From Acridotheres tristis (taxonomy: Eukaryota > Chordata > Aves > Passeriformes > Sturnidae): a stretch of 64,000 bases of DNA. Positions 46,101 through 58,340 of this stretch are shown here, one piece after another. Made by a program: the position numbers and the translations under genes. Where the stretch lies: the NCBI GenBank assembly GCA_037013685.1, contig CM072908.1, positions 7,949,001 to 8,013,000 on the forward strand, read 5' to 3'. The notes beneath the pieces are model-generated. The model was not told the DNA's origin, searched no databases, and was given only the letters and a program-made list of their open reading frames with translations. The stretch's first letter is position 1. Each line of letters begins with the position of its first letter.

Positions 46101-47764
46101 GTAATGCAAGTCCACAGCAGAGATTTTAATTTTTTCCCTCCTATTTGTAACTTTGGAACTATTATCTCCATTTTTATATATGGAGCCCTCAGCTCAGCAA
46201 CCAAGTTCTACCAAGACTCTCAGTGCTCCAAATCTGTATCCTCAGTCCTAGAATTTGGAGCCTAAATCTAGTATTGATGTTAGAAAATTATCATGAGGTG
46301 CATAAATTCCTACTTCATTTGACAGGAAAACTGTGAGGATGTAGAAGAAGATTGCTTACATTTTGACTATCCCAGGACAAAATGCATCCAGAGCAAATTC
46401 CAAAGATAAAGTCCCTCACTAAGGCTCTTCCCACTGCCTTGAAGTTGGCATCTCTGGGAAATGGGATTCCCTGACTCAAACATTGCAGAGGCTTCTTTTA
46501 AACCTGAAGTAATTTCTCTGAATAAAGAAAGAACTTACTATTTTCCTTTAAAACTAATGAGACAAACCCTCAGGTCCCAGCACAGCAGCTTGGACCAGCT
46601 CCTGGAGAAGAGGTTACAGATTTTGAAAGGGAGAATTGTGGAAACAAGATTAGAACCGAGATCCTGTTGAAACAGTGCCAGTGCTCAGGTGGGACAGGAG
46701 AGCTGGACTGGAGACCTTCCTGTGGGCGCCTCCCAAACCCAAAACCAAAATGTGTTTCACTCTACTGAAATTTCTCTATACTTGCTTTGAAATAAGTAAC
46801 TCAGAGCAGCTGAGAATTACCCCCTCAACCCTGGCTTCCCTTCCCTACAGAATTGTTAGGGGTTGGAAAGGTCTGCTGGCATTCCCTGTCAGGATATTGA
46901 GGGTTTGGAGGTCAATCAGAGAAATATTGTTCCACACAGAGCTGTTATCTGCAGAAGGTCAGCACATGCCAGGTTTAGCTCTGCAGGAGTAGCTGTGATT
47001 AGTAGATTCACAGAATCACACCACCAAGCCAGCAGCACTATGAGGCTGGGACTGGCTGCTCCTGGCCCCAAAGAGCAGCCTCTGATGGTGCTTCCCACAG
47101 AGCAGACCCTGCACTGCATTTTTAAGGTCTTGTTTTTCTGAGGGTACTGAGGGAGCTCTAATGGATCTGAGGTCACCTGAGTCCTCCATCTTCCCTTGGC
47201 CTACATTTTCAGTCAGCTCTGGGCTGTGTTGGAGGGTGCTGCTCTCCACCACAGTCAGGTACCGCAGGGGTGCTGGTCCCCACCACCTGTGTGGGCCTGG
47301 TTACAGGCCAGATGATCAGGACCCCAATCCACAGACCATCCCTCTGGCTTGAACTGGGACCTGTCTCTTCATGATGGACGTGCCTGGTGATCACAGGGCT
47401 CTGTCTGATCCTCTTCACTGTCTCTGGAGCCCAATTGGTACCTGATGCGGACACTGACTTCCCAAATTGACTTCAGATCTGCCTCATCCAATGAATCCTT
47501 AAAACTTGAACACTTGGCTAAACCTGATGACAGTGTTTGTCTGCCCTGCTCACCTCACCCATGTGCTATGGGACAGGACTGCTCTCAGCTCCCAGCCCCC
47601 ATCCTGCAGGAAGCAGATGGATCTCACTGGTTTGACAGCACCTCATGATGTGTGTGTTTATAACCCAAATGCTGGGTTGAGTGAAATCCTACACTAGAGT
47701 CAGAAAGAACTGATTTTGGCAGACCTGAATTCTGAGCATCAGGTAACAGCGCAAAGCCCTTCCT

Positions 47765-47868
47765 TAGGGGTCCAGTAGGAAATGTCCCTGCAAGGGGATG
47801 GAACTTTGGGGAATGATCTTTGGGGTCCCTCTCAACCAAAACTATTCTGTGATTCTGTGATTCTTCAA
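47765..47868 (+). mobile_element. CR1 3' end
   Basis: gaatgatctttggggtccct, ctcaaccaaaactattctgt, gattctgtgattctt tail. Confidence 0.75.
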
Positions 47869-48114
47869 CACCCCAGTCCCTAAAAAATGAGCTACAATGA
47901 ATTGTCTCACTGGTGATTCAACTGTGTAATTTGTATTATGAGAAAAAAACCATGTTGATTCCCTTATTTTTCACCAAACCATCAGGCTTGTGTTACCTCA
48001 CACACCCTTCTTATTTCTAAATCCATTATTTTACCCATTCCACTTATTTAAAAGTTCATTCATTTTCTCCACTTGTGTTCTATAAGTGACTCCTGAATCT
48101 CACTGCTTTGTGGG

Positions 48115-48300
48115 GATGGGGAGCCAAGATCAGGTTGGACAGGGCTTGGAGCAACCTGTTGGAGTGGAAAGTGTCCCTGCCCATGGCAGGGGTGGGATGG
48201 GATGGGATGGGATGGGATGGGATGGGATGGGATGGGATGGGATGGGATGGGATGGGATGGGATGGGCTTCAAAGTCCCATTCGGGGATTCTCTGATATGA
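48115..48300 (+). mobile_element. CR1 3' end with internal pentamer expansion
   Basis: caggttggacagggcttgga and tggagtggaaagtgtccctg lead into the pentamer array, after which the CR1 tail (gggcttcaaagtcccattcg) resumes. Confidence 0.75.
48193..48266 (+). repeat. (GGGAT)n pentamer array
   Basis: About 15 perfect pentamers inside a CR1 3' end, expanded from a gggtgggatggg seed. It encodes the repetitive frames seen here in both directions. Confidence 0.95.
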
Positions 48301-48879
48301 TTGATTCTCTGATTTGCTATTAATGTTTAATCACTAATGAGAGGACAGAAGTCAGTCTAGTGCTGATATCTTTCTCCTCCCTTCATATGAGATTTTACTC
48401 ACCCTAACACTCCTTTATTGCCAGCTCCCAACAGTGGAGCTTTTTTGCAGCTGTTGAGCACTGAGATGACAAATTCCATCAGTTCTGTCATTCCAAGAGC
48501 TCCTTGAAGCACTGGTTAATCCAGAGACCGGCAGCTCCTCTCTGTGTCCAGCACTTGCCACACCCAGCCTCTGATTCCCCTTGTCCTTTTGTCACTTTGT
48601 AATTCTGTGTTATGATGTCGACAGTCATCAGGAGAGTGGGATTTTCCCCTTTCTCACCATTATTGGATGCACAGACTTTTGTGCTTGCTCTCCCTTAAAT
48701 TTGCCTCACATTTCCCCCCAAATTTCTCTTACCTTTCTCCTCACTTTGCTTGGCTCTTCCACATTTCCACATTATCCAGGCCTTGGCTGATACATCATTT
48801 ATTGTGGACATACACTTGAGAGAGCTAGAAAATTATAGCCTGAAAAATATTCCAGGCCGGAGCTTCTCAGCTCTGTTCC

Positions 48880-49165
48880 CAGCCTGATAAACTGGTCCAG
48901 CTCAAGGCTAGGGAGAATTTCTCCCAGGGTGATAACTTGGTCAAAATAGAGAGGAATTCAATAACAAAGATAGAACACTTGTTGTGGTGTGTGACCAGGC
49001 CCTGGGAATGGGGTGTCTTCTCTCTGAACCAATCATCTTTGTTCTGCCCTTGGAGTTGCGAGTCATGTTATAAAACCAAGTGTGTTTCTGAATAAACTTG
49101 TCTCTTTCTTTCCTATCATGAATGACGACCATGTAGCTGTGCGTTTTATTTCCACCGCATCTAAA
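48880..49165 (+). mobile_element. Possible LTR fragment
   Basis: A promoter-plus-polyadenylation layout typical of an LTR: ttataaaacc at 49068, aataaac at 49091, then a T/C-rich stretch. Neither end nor a target repeat could be fixed. Confidence 0.35.
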
Positions 49166-49894
49166 GGGTTAATACCCCTTTCCACAGCTACAATTTATTC
49201 TACTTATTGACTGCCCCTTCCTACTGGCACCATCGCCAGTCTCTTATCTCTAACTTTTGGACCTCAGGTTGGTTTTTTTCCTCCTTGATTCTACAGGGTG
49301 GCTCTTTATCCAGCTTTCGTTATTCCTCCCCTTCCATTCCTGCCCCATGACTCTCTTGGTCCTTACAGGATTTCCTTGCCCATTTCGCCCTCTATTCTGC
49401 TGAAGCTCAAAATTTCCTGGACTGATTATTTTTTCTTAGTTTAAAATATATAATTTCTACACATTTCTCATGTTTTTACTCTCTTCTCTAGTTCTAGCCA
49501 CCAGTGTTCTCAAACAACCAGCTTTAGATCCTATTAAAATACTAATCCCATCACTTTTTTCCAATTCCTACCCTGTATCCTTTTTATTCAGAAATGTTGT
49601 GTTTATCTGCTTCTATTCCCACTAACCATTGGCTTCCCACCCATCTAGCAATTATCACCTCCTGGTTTGTCCATATTCTTCTTGTATTTCAGAATGTTTG
49701 TTAACCCTTGCTTTTTTCCTTTCCCCCCACCCCCTTTATTTATTTATCTATTTATTAATTTATTTTAATTTTCCATAAAGGGATAAATCCAGAGAGCATT
49801 TGAGGCAAGCAGGAAAAGAAGATGTTTTAACAGCAATAAAACTTTCTTCCTTTCAAATGTACAAAAATATGAAGGCTAAAACCCATTTCTTCAC

Positions 49895-50095
49895 AGAATC
49901 CTGGAGTGATTGAGGTTGGAAGGGACACTGGTAAGTCCATTCTTACCTCCCTGGGATCTGAGTGCCCAGGACCGTTTCCAGATGAATTTTGGATGTCTCC
50001 AAGGATGGAGACTCCACAGCCTCTCTGAGCAGCCCATTTCAGTTCACACCCACCCTTCTTTTTGTCTTTTTGTTCAATATCAAAGAATTTCTGAC
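49895..50095 (-). mobile_element. CR1 3' end
   Basis: Reverse: cacagaatcctggagtgatt, gaggttggaagggacactgg, agactccacagcctctctga. Confidence 0.75.
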
Positions 50096-50854
50096 TTGCC
50101 TCACCTAGTAAATAGAGTAACAGAAGCCTTTGCTAATTTCAAATGAAGCTTTTTTTGAGGAAATTTCAGTGCTCTTCATGGAAAAAAATGCAGAAGGATT
50201 AGAGGCAATGCTGATGGGGTTGGTGTCATGCCTGGGTGGGGCTCTGCTCCCACCCCATGCAAATCCAAGGATCCTGGAGTGCTCAGCAAACACTGAGCAC
50301 ACAAAGATGGGATTGTCCTTGGGGTAACATTTTAACTAAAGGGTCAGAGAAAGTACCAGCAATGACGTAATTTGGTTTATAAGCAATAAAAAGTCCATAA
50401 AAGCAAGGGCACACCCAAGGAGAATTTGCATTAAATATTTTGCATGTTCTGATAAAAAACATCAGGGTCAAGATAGAAACACTCTTAGATCTTTCCAGGA
50501 GCTTAACTTTTTTTTTCTTCCCAGGAATCTGAAAGACAAATCTCATGTTCTCCTCTGCCTGGGATATTTGCACAGTCAGGCACTGGAATCATAATTGCTG
50601 ATAAAAGTATTTTATTGCTGTTTTCATTCCTGTCATGGTGAGACATTTTTTGACCAGATCAGTAAATGCTCTGCTTTGCTGTTCCAGTGGATAAGGTGAC
50701 AGCGAATCCAAATATCCCTGTTAGCATTCATTTAACATCTATTAGATGTTAGACATCTGATGTCCCAGGCATCTTTGACTTTTTGATATCTCCTGGTAGA
50801 TGTCCAACTCTCTCTCCTGGGACATACCTGTGAAAAAACCTGCAAAATCCAATG

Positions 50855-51200
50855 CAGGGTGACCAAGGTGGTGAGGGGTCAGTGGCAAATCAGGTAGGGG
50901 AAGATGAACTTCCTAAGACTCGGAATGAGGAGACGAAAAGGGTGAAGGGTGCCAGGACAAGGAGGAATGGCTTCCCACGGCCAGAGAGTAGGCTTAGATG
51001 GAATATTGGGAAGGAATTCCTCCATGTGAGGATGGTGAGGCCCTGGCACAGGGTACCCAGAGCAGCTCTGGCTGCCCCATCCCTGGCAGTGTTCAAGGCC
51101 AGGTTGGATGGGGCTTGGAGCAACCTGGGATAGTGGAAGGTGTCCCTGCCCATGGCAGAGGGTGGACTGGGTGAGATTTAAGGTCCTTCCAGCCAACCTC
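50855..51200 (+). mobile_element. CR1 3' end
   Basis: atggcttcccacggccagag, ggaattcctccatgtgagga, ggcttggagcaacctgggat. Confidence 0.85.
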
Positions 51201-52699
51201 TCACTTCTCCCTTTCTCCCTGCACAGGTATACAGGAAATACATGAATGCGGGGGAAGGGAAGTACAGGATCCTATTACGTTTACTGTAGAAGCCTAGGGG
51301 AAGAACCAAAGGTGGGGAAATGGAGGGGTTGATGGAATTTGGAGAGGAACAAACACAGAACAAAAATAAGGCTTGGGAGACAAAAGTGGGCAGTGCTGTG
51401 TGAAGAGTTTACTGGGTAGTGTGATCCTGATCAGGACACTGTGATGTGGCGTCTCATTAACCTCCACTCCTTAATCCTTTCCTGGGTCAGGGACTGTTTA
51501 TTCCCTCTGAAGCGAGGTATGAGAGCCCCTCTGGAGTGGGACTATGGGTGCAGGGCTCCTATGCCAGAGGCAGGAACTGTAATCTGTGCGTGTGAATGAA
51601 CTGTGTGATCCCAGGAGTGCCCAGCCAGAAGAGGTGACCAGCTGGGTCAGAGCCTTGGGAGGCAGGACTGTATGTGTATGAGGGGGTGAAAACCAGAGGA
51701 TTTGACTGTCAGAGGCTCAGAGGGTCCTGGCTAATTGCTGGAGAGATCTTGGAGTCCGAAGGGGAAAGATCCAGGAGCAGCTATTGGGTTGATGTGCAGC
51801 TACTGGAGGTACACACTCAGTGTTGCTGAGCCTGGTGGGCCTGTGACAGCCTTGCCTCTGTTGGGATCCCAGATTCTGCACCTGCCCACAAGAAGCAGCA
51901 TCAAAAAACAGCCCTCAGTTAAATTAGTCAGAGACTGTCATCTCTGAGAGGCACTTTTGAAGTTTGTGAATACATGATGCCAGGGGATAGCGGCCTTGGA
52001 AAAGAGTCTGGATGAATGCAAATAAAACATGAGCCTTGCCTCGAAGAGTTTATGGCAGGAATAATGTTTGTTCTGTGTGAAATAGGGGCAATTGCAGATC
52101 CTGGTTCCTGAGGCTGGATCACTAAAAGCAGACAAAGGGTTGGGTATAAAACACTCTTGTTTGAGGTGAAATTTTATGGGAGGATGTGGATGTTCAGTCA
52201 GGTGGTATCCAGGTTATTTGGGCCTTTTCTCCCACCAGTCTTTCATCTTCTACTTCATAAAAATAACAAATCCATTCCAACAACAAGCTGGCAGTCAGGG
52301 CTGAGGAATGTTAACATTTATTACCTGATAAAGCTCTGCATGGGACTGTGACACCATTTCTGAGTGCTCCAAAAGGCACCTCCAGAAGCTGTGCCCACTG
52401 TGCTCAGGTGGGTCACAGCATCAGCACCCCATGGACAACATCCCTCACTGTGGGCATCCTCTGGAAGGGAATGTCCCACACCTGGGTTGCAGGTGTCTCT
52501 CCAGGACAAGCCAGGAGAAGATCAAAAAGTCTCCAGCTAGAATATAAGCCTTGGGAGAGAGAAAATCCCTGGGCTGATGACAGAAGCACCTGAGGCAGAG
52601 GAAAGTGAAGGAAGATATTTGTACAGGGAGGTTATAGAGTGGAGTGTGGGGAGGGACACACACTGACCTCTGCTCTGTGAGGCACAGTCCAGGGAATGG

Positions 52700-52900
52700 C
52701 TGGAGCTGTGTCAGGGAGGTTTAGGTTGGATATCACAAAAAGATTCTTCCCGCAGAGGGTGGCCAGGCACTGAACAGTCTCCCCAGGAAATGGCCGTGGC
52801 CCCAGGGCTGCCAGAGCTCCAGGAGTGTTTGGACAATGCTCTGAGGCACAGGGTGGGATAGCTGGGGCGTCTGTGCAAGGCCAGGAGTTGGACTGGAGGA
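52700..52900 (+). mobile_element. CR1 3' end
   Basis: gtttaggttggatatcacaa, agagggtggccaggcactga, gaggcacagggtgggatagc. Confidence 0.8.
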
Positions 52901-53163
52901 GAAGGGCAACTAGGACTCTGGCTGTAGGAGTGCCAGATGCCACCTCTGAACTGACAACAAGACACTGGGGGGCTGAGTTTTGTTTCCCCTGGAAAAGGGC
53001 CAGCATTTGCAGCCAGGTGTCTTTGGCCAGGAATTGGGTTAGGGTTCAGACTGGGGTTAGGGCTAGGCTTAGGCTTTATGAAAATGTACATGCATAATGA
53101 AGTGTTATTAAATGTGTAAAATTCTCTCTCAAGAGATGAAGAAAAGAAAATGTCTCTTCTCAT

Positions 53164-53443
53164 TTAAATCAGAAGCCTCTCCATTAGCAAACAGGCAAAC
53201 AGATTAATTGCTTCTTTACATTCCACAATAAGTGGCTCACACAATGTCAAGCCTGCCACCTTTCTAACACCGTAGTTATCACAACAGATCGACATGCAGA
53301 GGACAGCCACAGCTCGGGACTCAGATATGAGACATTCTTCTCTCTTCGGGGTTTCCATGATCACGCTGAAGCGAAGTGGGTCCAGCTTGAGACAGACATG
53401 GTATCCTTCACTGAAAGCAAGTTTGCCTAAAACACAGGCAGCC
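53164..53443 (-). CDS. Unidentified terminal exon on the minus strand
   Basis: On the minus strand an acceptor-like ...TTGTGTTGGACAG precedes 93 open codons ending TAA at 53166-53164. The reading looks protein-like: AACVLGKLAFSEGYHVCLKL, then DPLRFSVIMETPKREECLIS and SRAVAVLCMSICCDNYGVRK. It is rich in Cys and hydrophobics and contains no CR1 or LTR motif. I do not recognise the family. Entry phase needs two bases from an upstream exon. The nearest candidate first exon is in the CpG block to the right (minus donor at 54697), but that exon does not join in phase, so further exons would be needed. It may be a real small gene, a fragment or chance. Confidence 0.35.
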
Positions 53444-53744
53444 CTGTCCAACACAAGAGGGTGTTAGCGAAACTTCCCTGTGCTTCCAGACACCTCCCGC
53501 AAAGTGGGTTTGACCCATGTCCTTTCCTAGAGATTTTATATGTTCAACAAAAACAAACAAAACCCCCTGCTCCCTCTTTCTACCTCATGAGACTTAGTTA
53601 ATCTGTGTTCCAAAAGAAATACAGGGATTATCTAAAGGTGACATAACGATGTTTCAAAACCAGAACTATCAAGAGAAACACTTTTCAAAATACTTATTTT
53701 TTTAAAAGCTACTTGGAGACAACTAGAATTTTACAGAAGCCCAG

Positions 53745-54005
53745 ACTGGCTTTTGTTGAAAGAGACCTTAAAGTTCATCCAGTTCCACCCCCTGCAACAG
53801 GTAGGGACACCTTCCTCTATCCCAGGTTGCTCTATGCTCCATCCAACCTGGCTTTGGACACTTCCAGGGATGGGGCAGACATAGCTTCTCTGGGCAGCCT
53901 GTGCCAGGGCCTCACCACCTTTTCGGGGAACAGATCTATATCTAATCCTACTCTCTTTTTGTTTAAGGCAATTCCTTTCCCAATACTTAGTAAGATTTCT
54001 TCTTA
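53745..54005 (-). mobile_element. CR1 3' end
   Basis: Reverse: agagaccttaaagttcatcc, aggtagggacaccttcctct, ggacacttccagggatgggg. Confidence 0.8.
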
Positions 54006-54419
54006 GGGAAAGAAAAAAGAAGAAAAAAAAATTTTACACTACCAGCAACATGGATGAGTAGCAACCATCTTAATGGTACATTAGTGTCAAAAACAGGCGT
54101 AGCCTTCAATTTTTAGATTTTATTGATTCTAACCTTGTACAAAAGGACAGTATATTTTAAACACTGAAGCCGTCAAGACATTTTAAAGGATCGTACAAAA
54201 ATGTCAACCTATTTTTGCCTCCCCCCTCCCCTTTTTTAAACGAAAACAGGGTTTGGTTTGGATTTGAACCCCGTCCTTGCGGCGGCTGAAACGTCGCAGT
54301 GTCGTACTGGTGATGCTGCCCAGCAGCCACACACGAATCAGATCTTAATAAAAACTCACAAAACTCTCACACTGCGGCAAACCATAAGCAAGTGCGAGAG
54401 CAGCCAAGTTTTCCGTGCT

Positions 54420-55080
54420 GAGGCTCAGGAACACGCAGCGAAGGAGGACTGCTCCGGAGCACCCGGAGCGGGGCTTTCCGTGCTCCTTTCCCGGCAGCTC
54501 CCCCAGCTCTGGAGCGGAGCCGGCACTGCCCGCCCCCTCCGCGCCCGGGCGGGCTCAGGGCACGGCCGAGCAGCCGGGCCGCCACCGCCACATTCCCGCA
54601 CAGCGCAGCGGGACCCGCCCTGCAGCGCCCGCCCTGCCCCGAGCCCGTCCGAGCCGCCCGGGCCCCGGCCCGGCCCCGCGGGACTGCCCTGCTCACCGCC
54701 CGCATCCGCGGAGCCGGCGGCAGCCACTGCGATCCACCGGCATCCGCTGTGATCCGCTTCCTCCCGGCCCCGCGTCCTTCCGCACTGCTCCGCCCGCCCC
54801 GGAAGGGAAGGCAAGGAGGGGGCGGGCACTTGGGCCGCGGCGGGACGGAGCTGTGCTTTAAACGAACCGAGCCGTGTGTTGAACACAGCCAGCCCTAAGC
54901 CCCGCTGCGGGATTATTACGAGGGGCAAAATCCAAGGGACAGGCTCGGGAACAGTCGTACGGACCGAGCCACCTCTGAGTCACCGCGCTGGGCGAAGGGC
55001 TGCGATACTCACAGAGCCTCGGGTCGACTGGGAGCCGGCTAAAGCCGGCGTCTTCCCCACGGCAGCCACGGAATAGAACC
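54420..55080. promoter_or_regulatory. CpG-rich block with minus-strand first-exon donor
   Basis: The stretch is strongly GC- and CpG-rich against an AT-leaning surround, as at a housekeeping promoter. On the minus strand a canonical donor GGCG|GTGAGC occurs at 54697/54696, preceded by GC-rich sequence from about 54850 that would be a 5' exon. Its gene is unknown; an ATG CGG GCG triplet run ends exactly at the donor. Confidence 0.5.
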
Positions 55081-55104
55081 GTGCAATATCCCGAGCTGGA
55101 AGTG

Positions 55105-55450
55105 ATCCACAGGGGCCATCCATCCAGTCCATTCCCTGTCCCTGCACAGACCCCGCCAACAATCCCACCCCGTGCATCCCTGGGAGCGCTGCCCAAACAC
55201 TCCTGGAGTTCTGGCAGCCTCGAAGCCGTGCCCGTTCCCTGGGGAGCCTGGGCAGTGCCCAACCATCCTTTGTGGGAAGAACCTTTTCCTGATATCCGAC
55301 CTAAACCTCCCCTGGCACAGCTTCAGCCATTTCCTTGGGTCCTATCACTGGTCACAGAGCAGAGATCAGAACTGCCCCTCGGGAGGAAGATGCAGACCCT
55401 AAAGAGTTCTCAACTCAATCTCTTCTCCAGCTGAACAAATCCAGTACCCT
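55105..55450 (-). mobile_element. CR1 copy splitting the CpG block
   Basis: Reverse: agtgatccacaggggccatc, acactcctggagttctggca, cagtgcccaaccatcctttg, then the tcagaactgcc upstream part. It lies between the two CpG clusters at 54.4-55.1 and 55.5-55.75 kb. Confidence 0.75.
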
Positions 55451-55479
55451 CAGCCGCTCGTGTGGCTCGACGCGGTCTT

Positions 55480-55760
55480 AAGTGAAGAGCGCGGAGTTTC
55501 GGAGGCAGACTCCACAGCTGCCCGAGCCAAGCGGATCTTCCCTGTTCCTGGCGCAGCTACCTCTGGCGCCGCAGGACAGCGAGCGGCGCGTTCTGCGCTG
55601 CGGGGCACGCTCGGGCGGACACGGCTGCGGGCAGGGCCGGAACCGTCGTCCCCGGTGCCGCCCCGGCCCGGGCCCCGCCCCGCCCCCGCCCCCGCGACAC
55701 CGCCCGAGGCCCCCGCGCGGCGTGGCTGCTGCTGGCTGATCCGGTGTCAGTGCTCCATCT
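55480..55760 (+). promoter_or_regulatory. CpG-rich block with plus-strand first-exon donor
   Basis: A second CpG cluster (about 55560-55735) ends in a perfect donor, CCATCT|gtaagtt at 55760/55761, consistent with a non-coding first exon transcribed rightward. Together with the minus donor at 54697 this looks like one divergent promoter about 1 kb wide, now interrupted by a CR1 at 55110-55450. Confidence 0.45.
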
Positions 55761-56054
55761 GTAAGTTCCTGTTTTGCTCACTGCTTTTCACAGTTTGTAT
55801 GGCAGCTGAAATCTCAGCTGTGCAGTCCTGCATCGGAACTTCTGCGTTAATGTTAAGTCTTACCAGATGATTTTCTTCAGTATAGTGTTTCAAGGAAGGG
55901 TTGCAGTGAGTGTGTAAGCTGAAGAGTGTCTGCCTGTGCCCGTGTTCTGACTGGTTCTAACCTTGTGTGTATGACTTTCGCCTTTCAGGTTTTTCAACTC
56001 ATTTTAAAATTCAGAATAAAAAATCCCCAGCTGGGGGGTTCTGGTTTTTTCCCC

Positions 56055-56601
56055 TGTTGGGGGTTGGGTCTCTCAGTGGAATTTTCCCCATTGTAACGTT
56101 GAGAGGTTTGCGGGCTACACCCTGGCTGGTGATGGGGGCAGGGGAGGGAAAGAGGAGGAACGCCCCGAGATCAGGGGGGCAGCTGCGCTCTCTTGCTGTC
56201 TGGCTCGGAGAAGGACGGTCGCTAGATACTCGGCTCTGTCATCCCGACACGGGGAGCTGCCTTCCTTGGCTGTGGGATCCCGCAACCTCCCTGCTCGGAC
56301 GCTTTCCCGCATGTCCTACTGACTTCAGCACATTCTTTTGGAGCATCAGGACTGACACTGCCATGGGACCTGTGAGCAGCGTCTCCCCTCCGCTTTTTCC
56401 CATCTGGGACACAGGCGCCATTCACCGCAGGGTCCCTCCAGCCCCGTGGGATCATCGCATCTCCTCCCTGCTCACCAGGGGCTGGCAAGCAGCGCCAGAA
56501 TGGAAACTGCACCACAGAGGAAAGGTGTCCACAACCGGGAGAACTGTTTGCTGGGTTTTCTGCTCTGTTGTTATTGATCTCGCAGTTGTTGTTTCCCTTG
56601 T

Positions 56602-56647
<46 letters not shown>

Positions 56648-56797
56648 TAAAGAACTGTTATTCCTACCCCCATATCTTTGCCTGAGAACCCTTTAATTTC
56701 AAAATCATAGTGGAGTGAAGGGGGGGGTTTATAATCTCCTTTTCCAAAAAGAGGCCCCTGTCTCTTTTAGCAAATACCTGTCTTTCAAACCAATACA
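56055..56797. mobile_element. Solo LTR with expanded TA repeat
   Basis: Starts TGTTGGGGGTTGGG and ends ...ctttcaaaccaataca, matching the 59441 element end to end. A 40-base TA run (56605-56644) sits where the sister copy has only gatatatt. No clear target-site repeat is seen, so the ends are approximate or the flank has changed. Confidence 0.65.
56605..56644. repeat. (TA)20 microsatellite
   Basis: Perfect AT dinucleotide run inside the LTR at 56055-56797. Confidence 0.95.
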
Positions 56798-57817
56798 CAC
56801 ATGCTTCCTCTCTTCTCATGTGCAATTAAAAAATCTAAAATTACTGATTAGAGGGTAGAGCAGTAATGCCCAGCTCGTGCTCAAAGGCAACATCTTTCCT
56901 GCAAGACTGTCTGATAAAGGTTAGCTGTGACTGATTGTAATAAAAATAATAGTAATAATAATAATGAAGGTCAATTTGAAAGCTAGTGGAATGGCACTGA
57001 AGACTGATGCATGCTGTCAGCTTAGGGCTGGGGATAGTGGCTTGGATAGCTTTTGATCTACTTTTACAGAGGACTTGTTTATTCTAAAATCCCCCTATTT
57101 CCCTGTCACTGATTTTTGCGTAAGCCAGTACTCTCAGCTGTGAGACACAGCAGCTGAAAAGTCAATTCATGCTTGTTACTGGTGATCTTGCTGAAGTGGT
57201 GTTGCCCTCCAGCTGGGCGCAACAGCCCCTCAAACTGTTACCTTACCTGGGGGATACTACGCTTTCTTCCACAACCAGCTTATTCAAATGTAAAAAGACT
57301 CTGCCACTGAACAGGATGAATCTGTAAGTGAACATTTGCATTAAGGTGCATTATCTCACCCCTCCCCCGTGGTCTAATCTAGCTAAAAGTCAAGACAGCA
57401 GGACTACCACTTCAACAGCAGCAAGGACCTACCTATGCTAAGGGCTCATCCTGTGGGACAGGGACCCAGCAGCACAGCCGGTCCCAATTCAACGTGTTTA
57501 TGTGACTTCTATGCTGACAGCAGCTCAGAACATGCTCACAAACTGTTGTATTTTGGCTGAGATTTTTAAAGGAGCCTCTTGGAGACAAATAATCTCCTCA
57601 TGACAAGATTTCCTAACCACTCAAGATTCATGTGAAAGTCCTTACCTATTTGCACAAAGTTAGAAATATCACCTTTATATTGATAAATGCAGCAGCATTT
57701 GCTATCAGTGTGATGTTGTATGTTAAAATCTGAGTCATCATGAAATGTTAAGATGCAAGATGTCAACTACCCTTCTTGGGCGGGAGCAAAGGGGTAAATT
57801 CTAACACCTAAAGATAC

Positions 57818-58056
57818 TTATAGTTGAGCAGGGGCTGTAAACATGAAATATCAGATAGGAGGAAGCTGCTTTTTGGTGGTACCAAGTATTTCTGCCCCAT
57901 TAACACAGTTATCTTTGCACAGTTTGAGCTGTTTTCCATAGCACATGAAAGCAGGTCCTGCTCTGCAGTGGAGGTTTCCTCCTCTAGCACACGTACAGCC
58001 TGATGGTCACTTTCATCCACAACTGGGAACTGCTTTGCCATTTCACACAATTCAGC
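57818..58056 (-). pseudogene. METTL4: Orphan METTL4-like exon
   Basis: The minus strand reads AELCEMAKQFPVVDESDHQA, then LEEETSTAEQDLL and GQKYLVPPKSSFLLSDIS, then CLQPLLNY, which I recognise from METTL4, a nuclear/mitochondrial adenine N6-methyltransferase. This is the segment just before the catalytic DPPW motif. A good donor follows in the family position (AACTATAA|gtatct, exon end 57818). At the other end there is no AG before the homology (tgtggttg then GCTGAA), and the same frame meets a stop a few codons earlier, so the acceptor seems lost. No exon with the DPPW motif and no large METTL4 N-terminal exon is visible within 53-64 kb. I call it a decayed fragment; a real gene whose other exons I failed to see is the alternative. 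Confidence 0.65.
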
Positions 58057-58340
58057 CAACCACAGACAATGCGGTGAGGAACATTATTCTTCCTGCAACT
58101 TAGAAGTGATTTTCATCACCATACTACTGCAAAACTGAGTCTCTCTTGGACTAAATGCAAAGTGCCTTCCCAAATGAGCTTTCTGACCTGTATAGTCACA
58201 AAAAAAAAACAAAGGAAAAAAGAAAATATCTTTCAAGTGCCTACTTGACCAGGGAATGCAACTGAAATCAAAATATTTTCAATTTGCAGGCGGGAAATTG
58301 AGCCAATTACTGAGATCATAGGCTCAAAAGCTACAAAGAT

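Larger units (their letters stand above)
46101..53163. other. Gene-poor interval right of guanylin
   Basis: Besides the listed CR1 ends, the possible LTR at 48.9 kb and the pentamer array, no coding exon is supported. At 53038-53072 there is a short degenerate TTAGGG-like stretch (ggttagggttcagactgggg). Confidence 0.5.

Noticed and set aside
48060..48323. Repetitive WDGMG or PIPSH peptides
   Set aside because: Translation of the (GGGAT)n array only.
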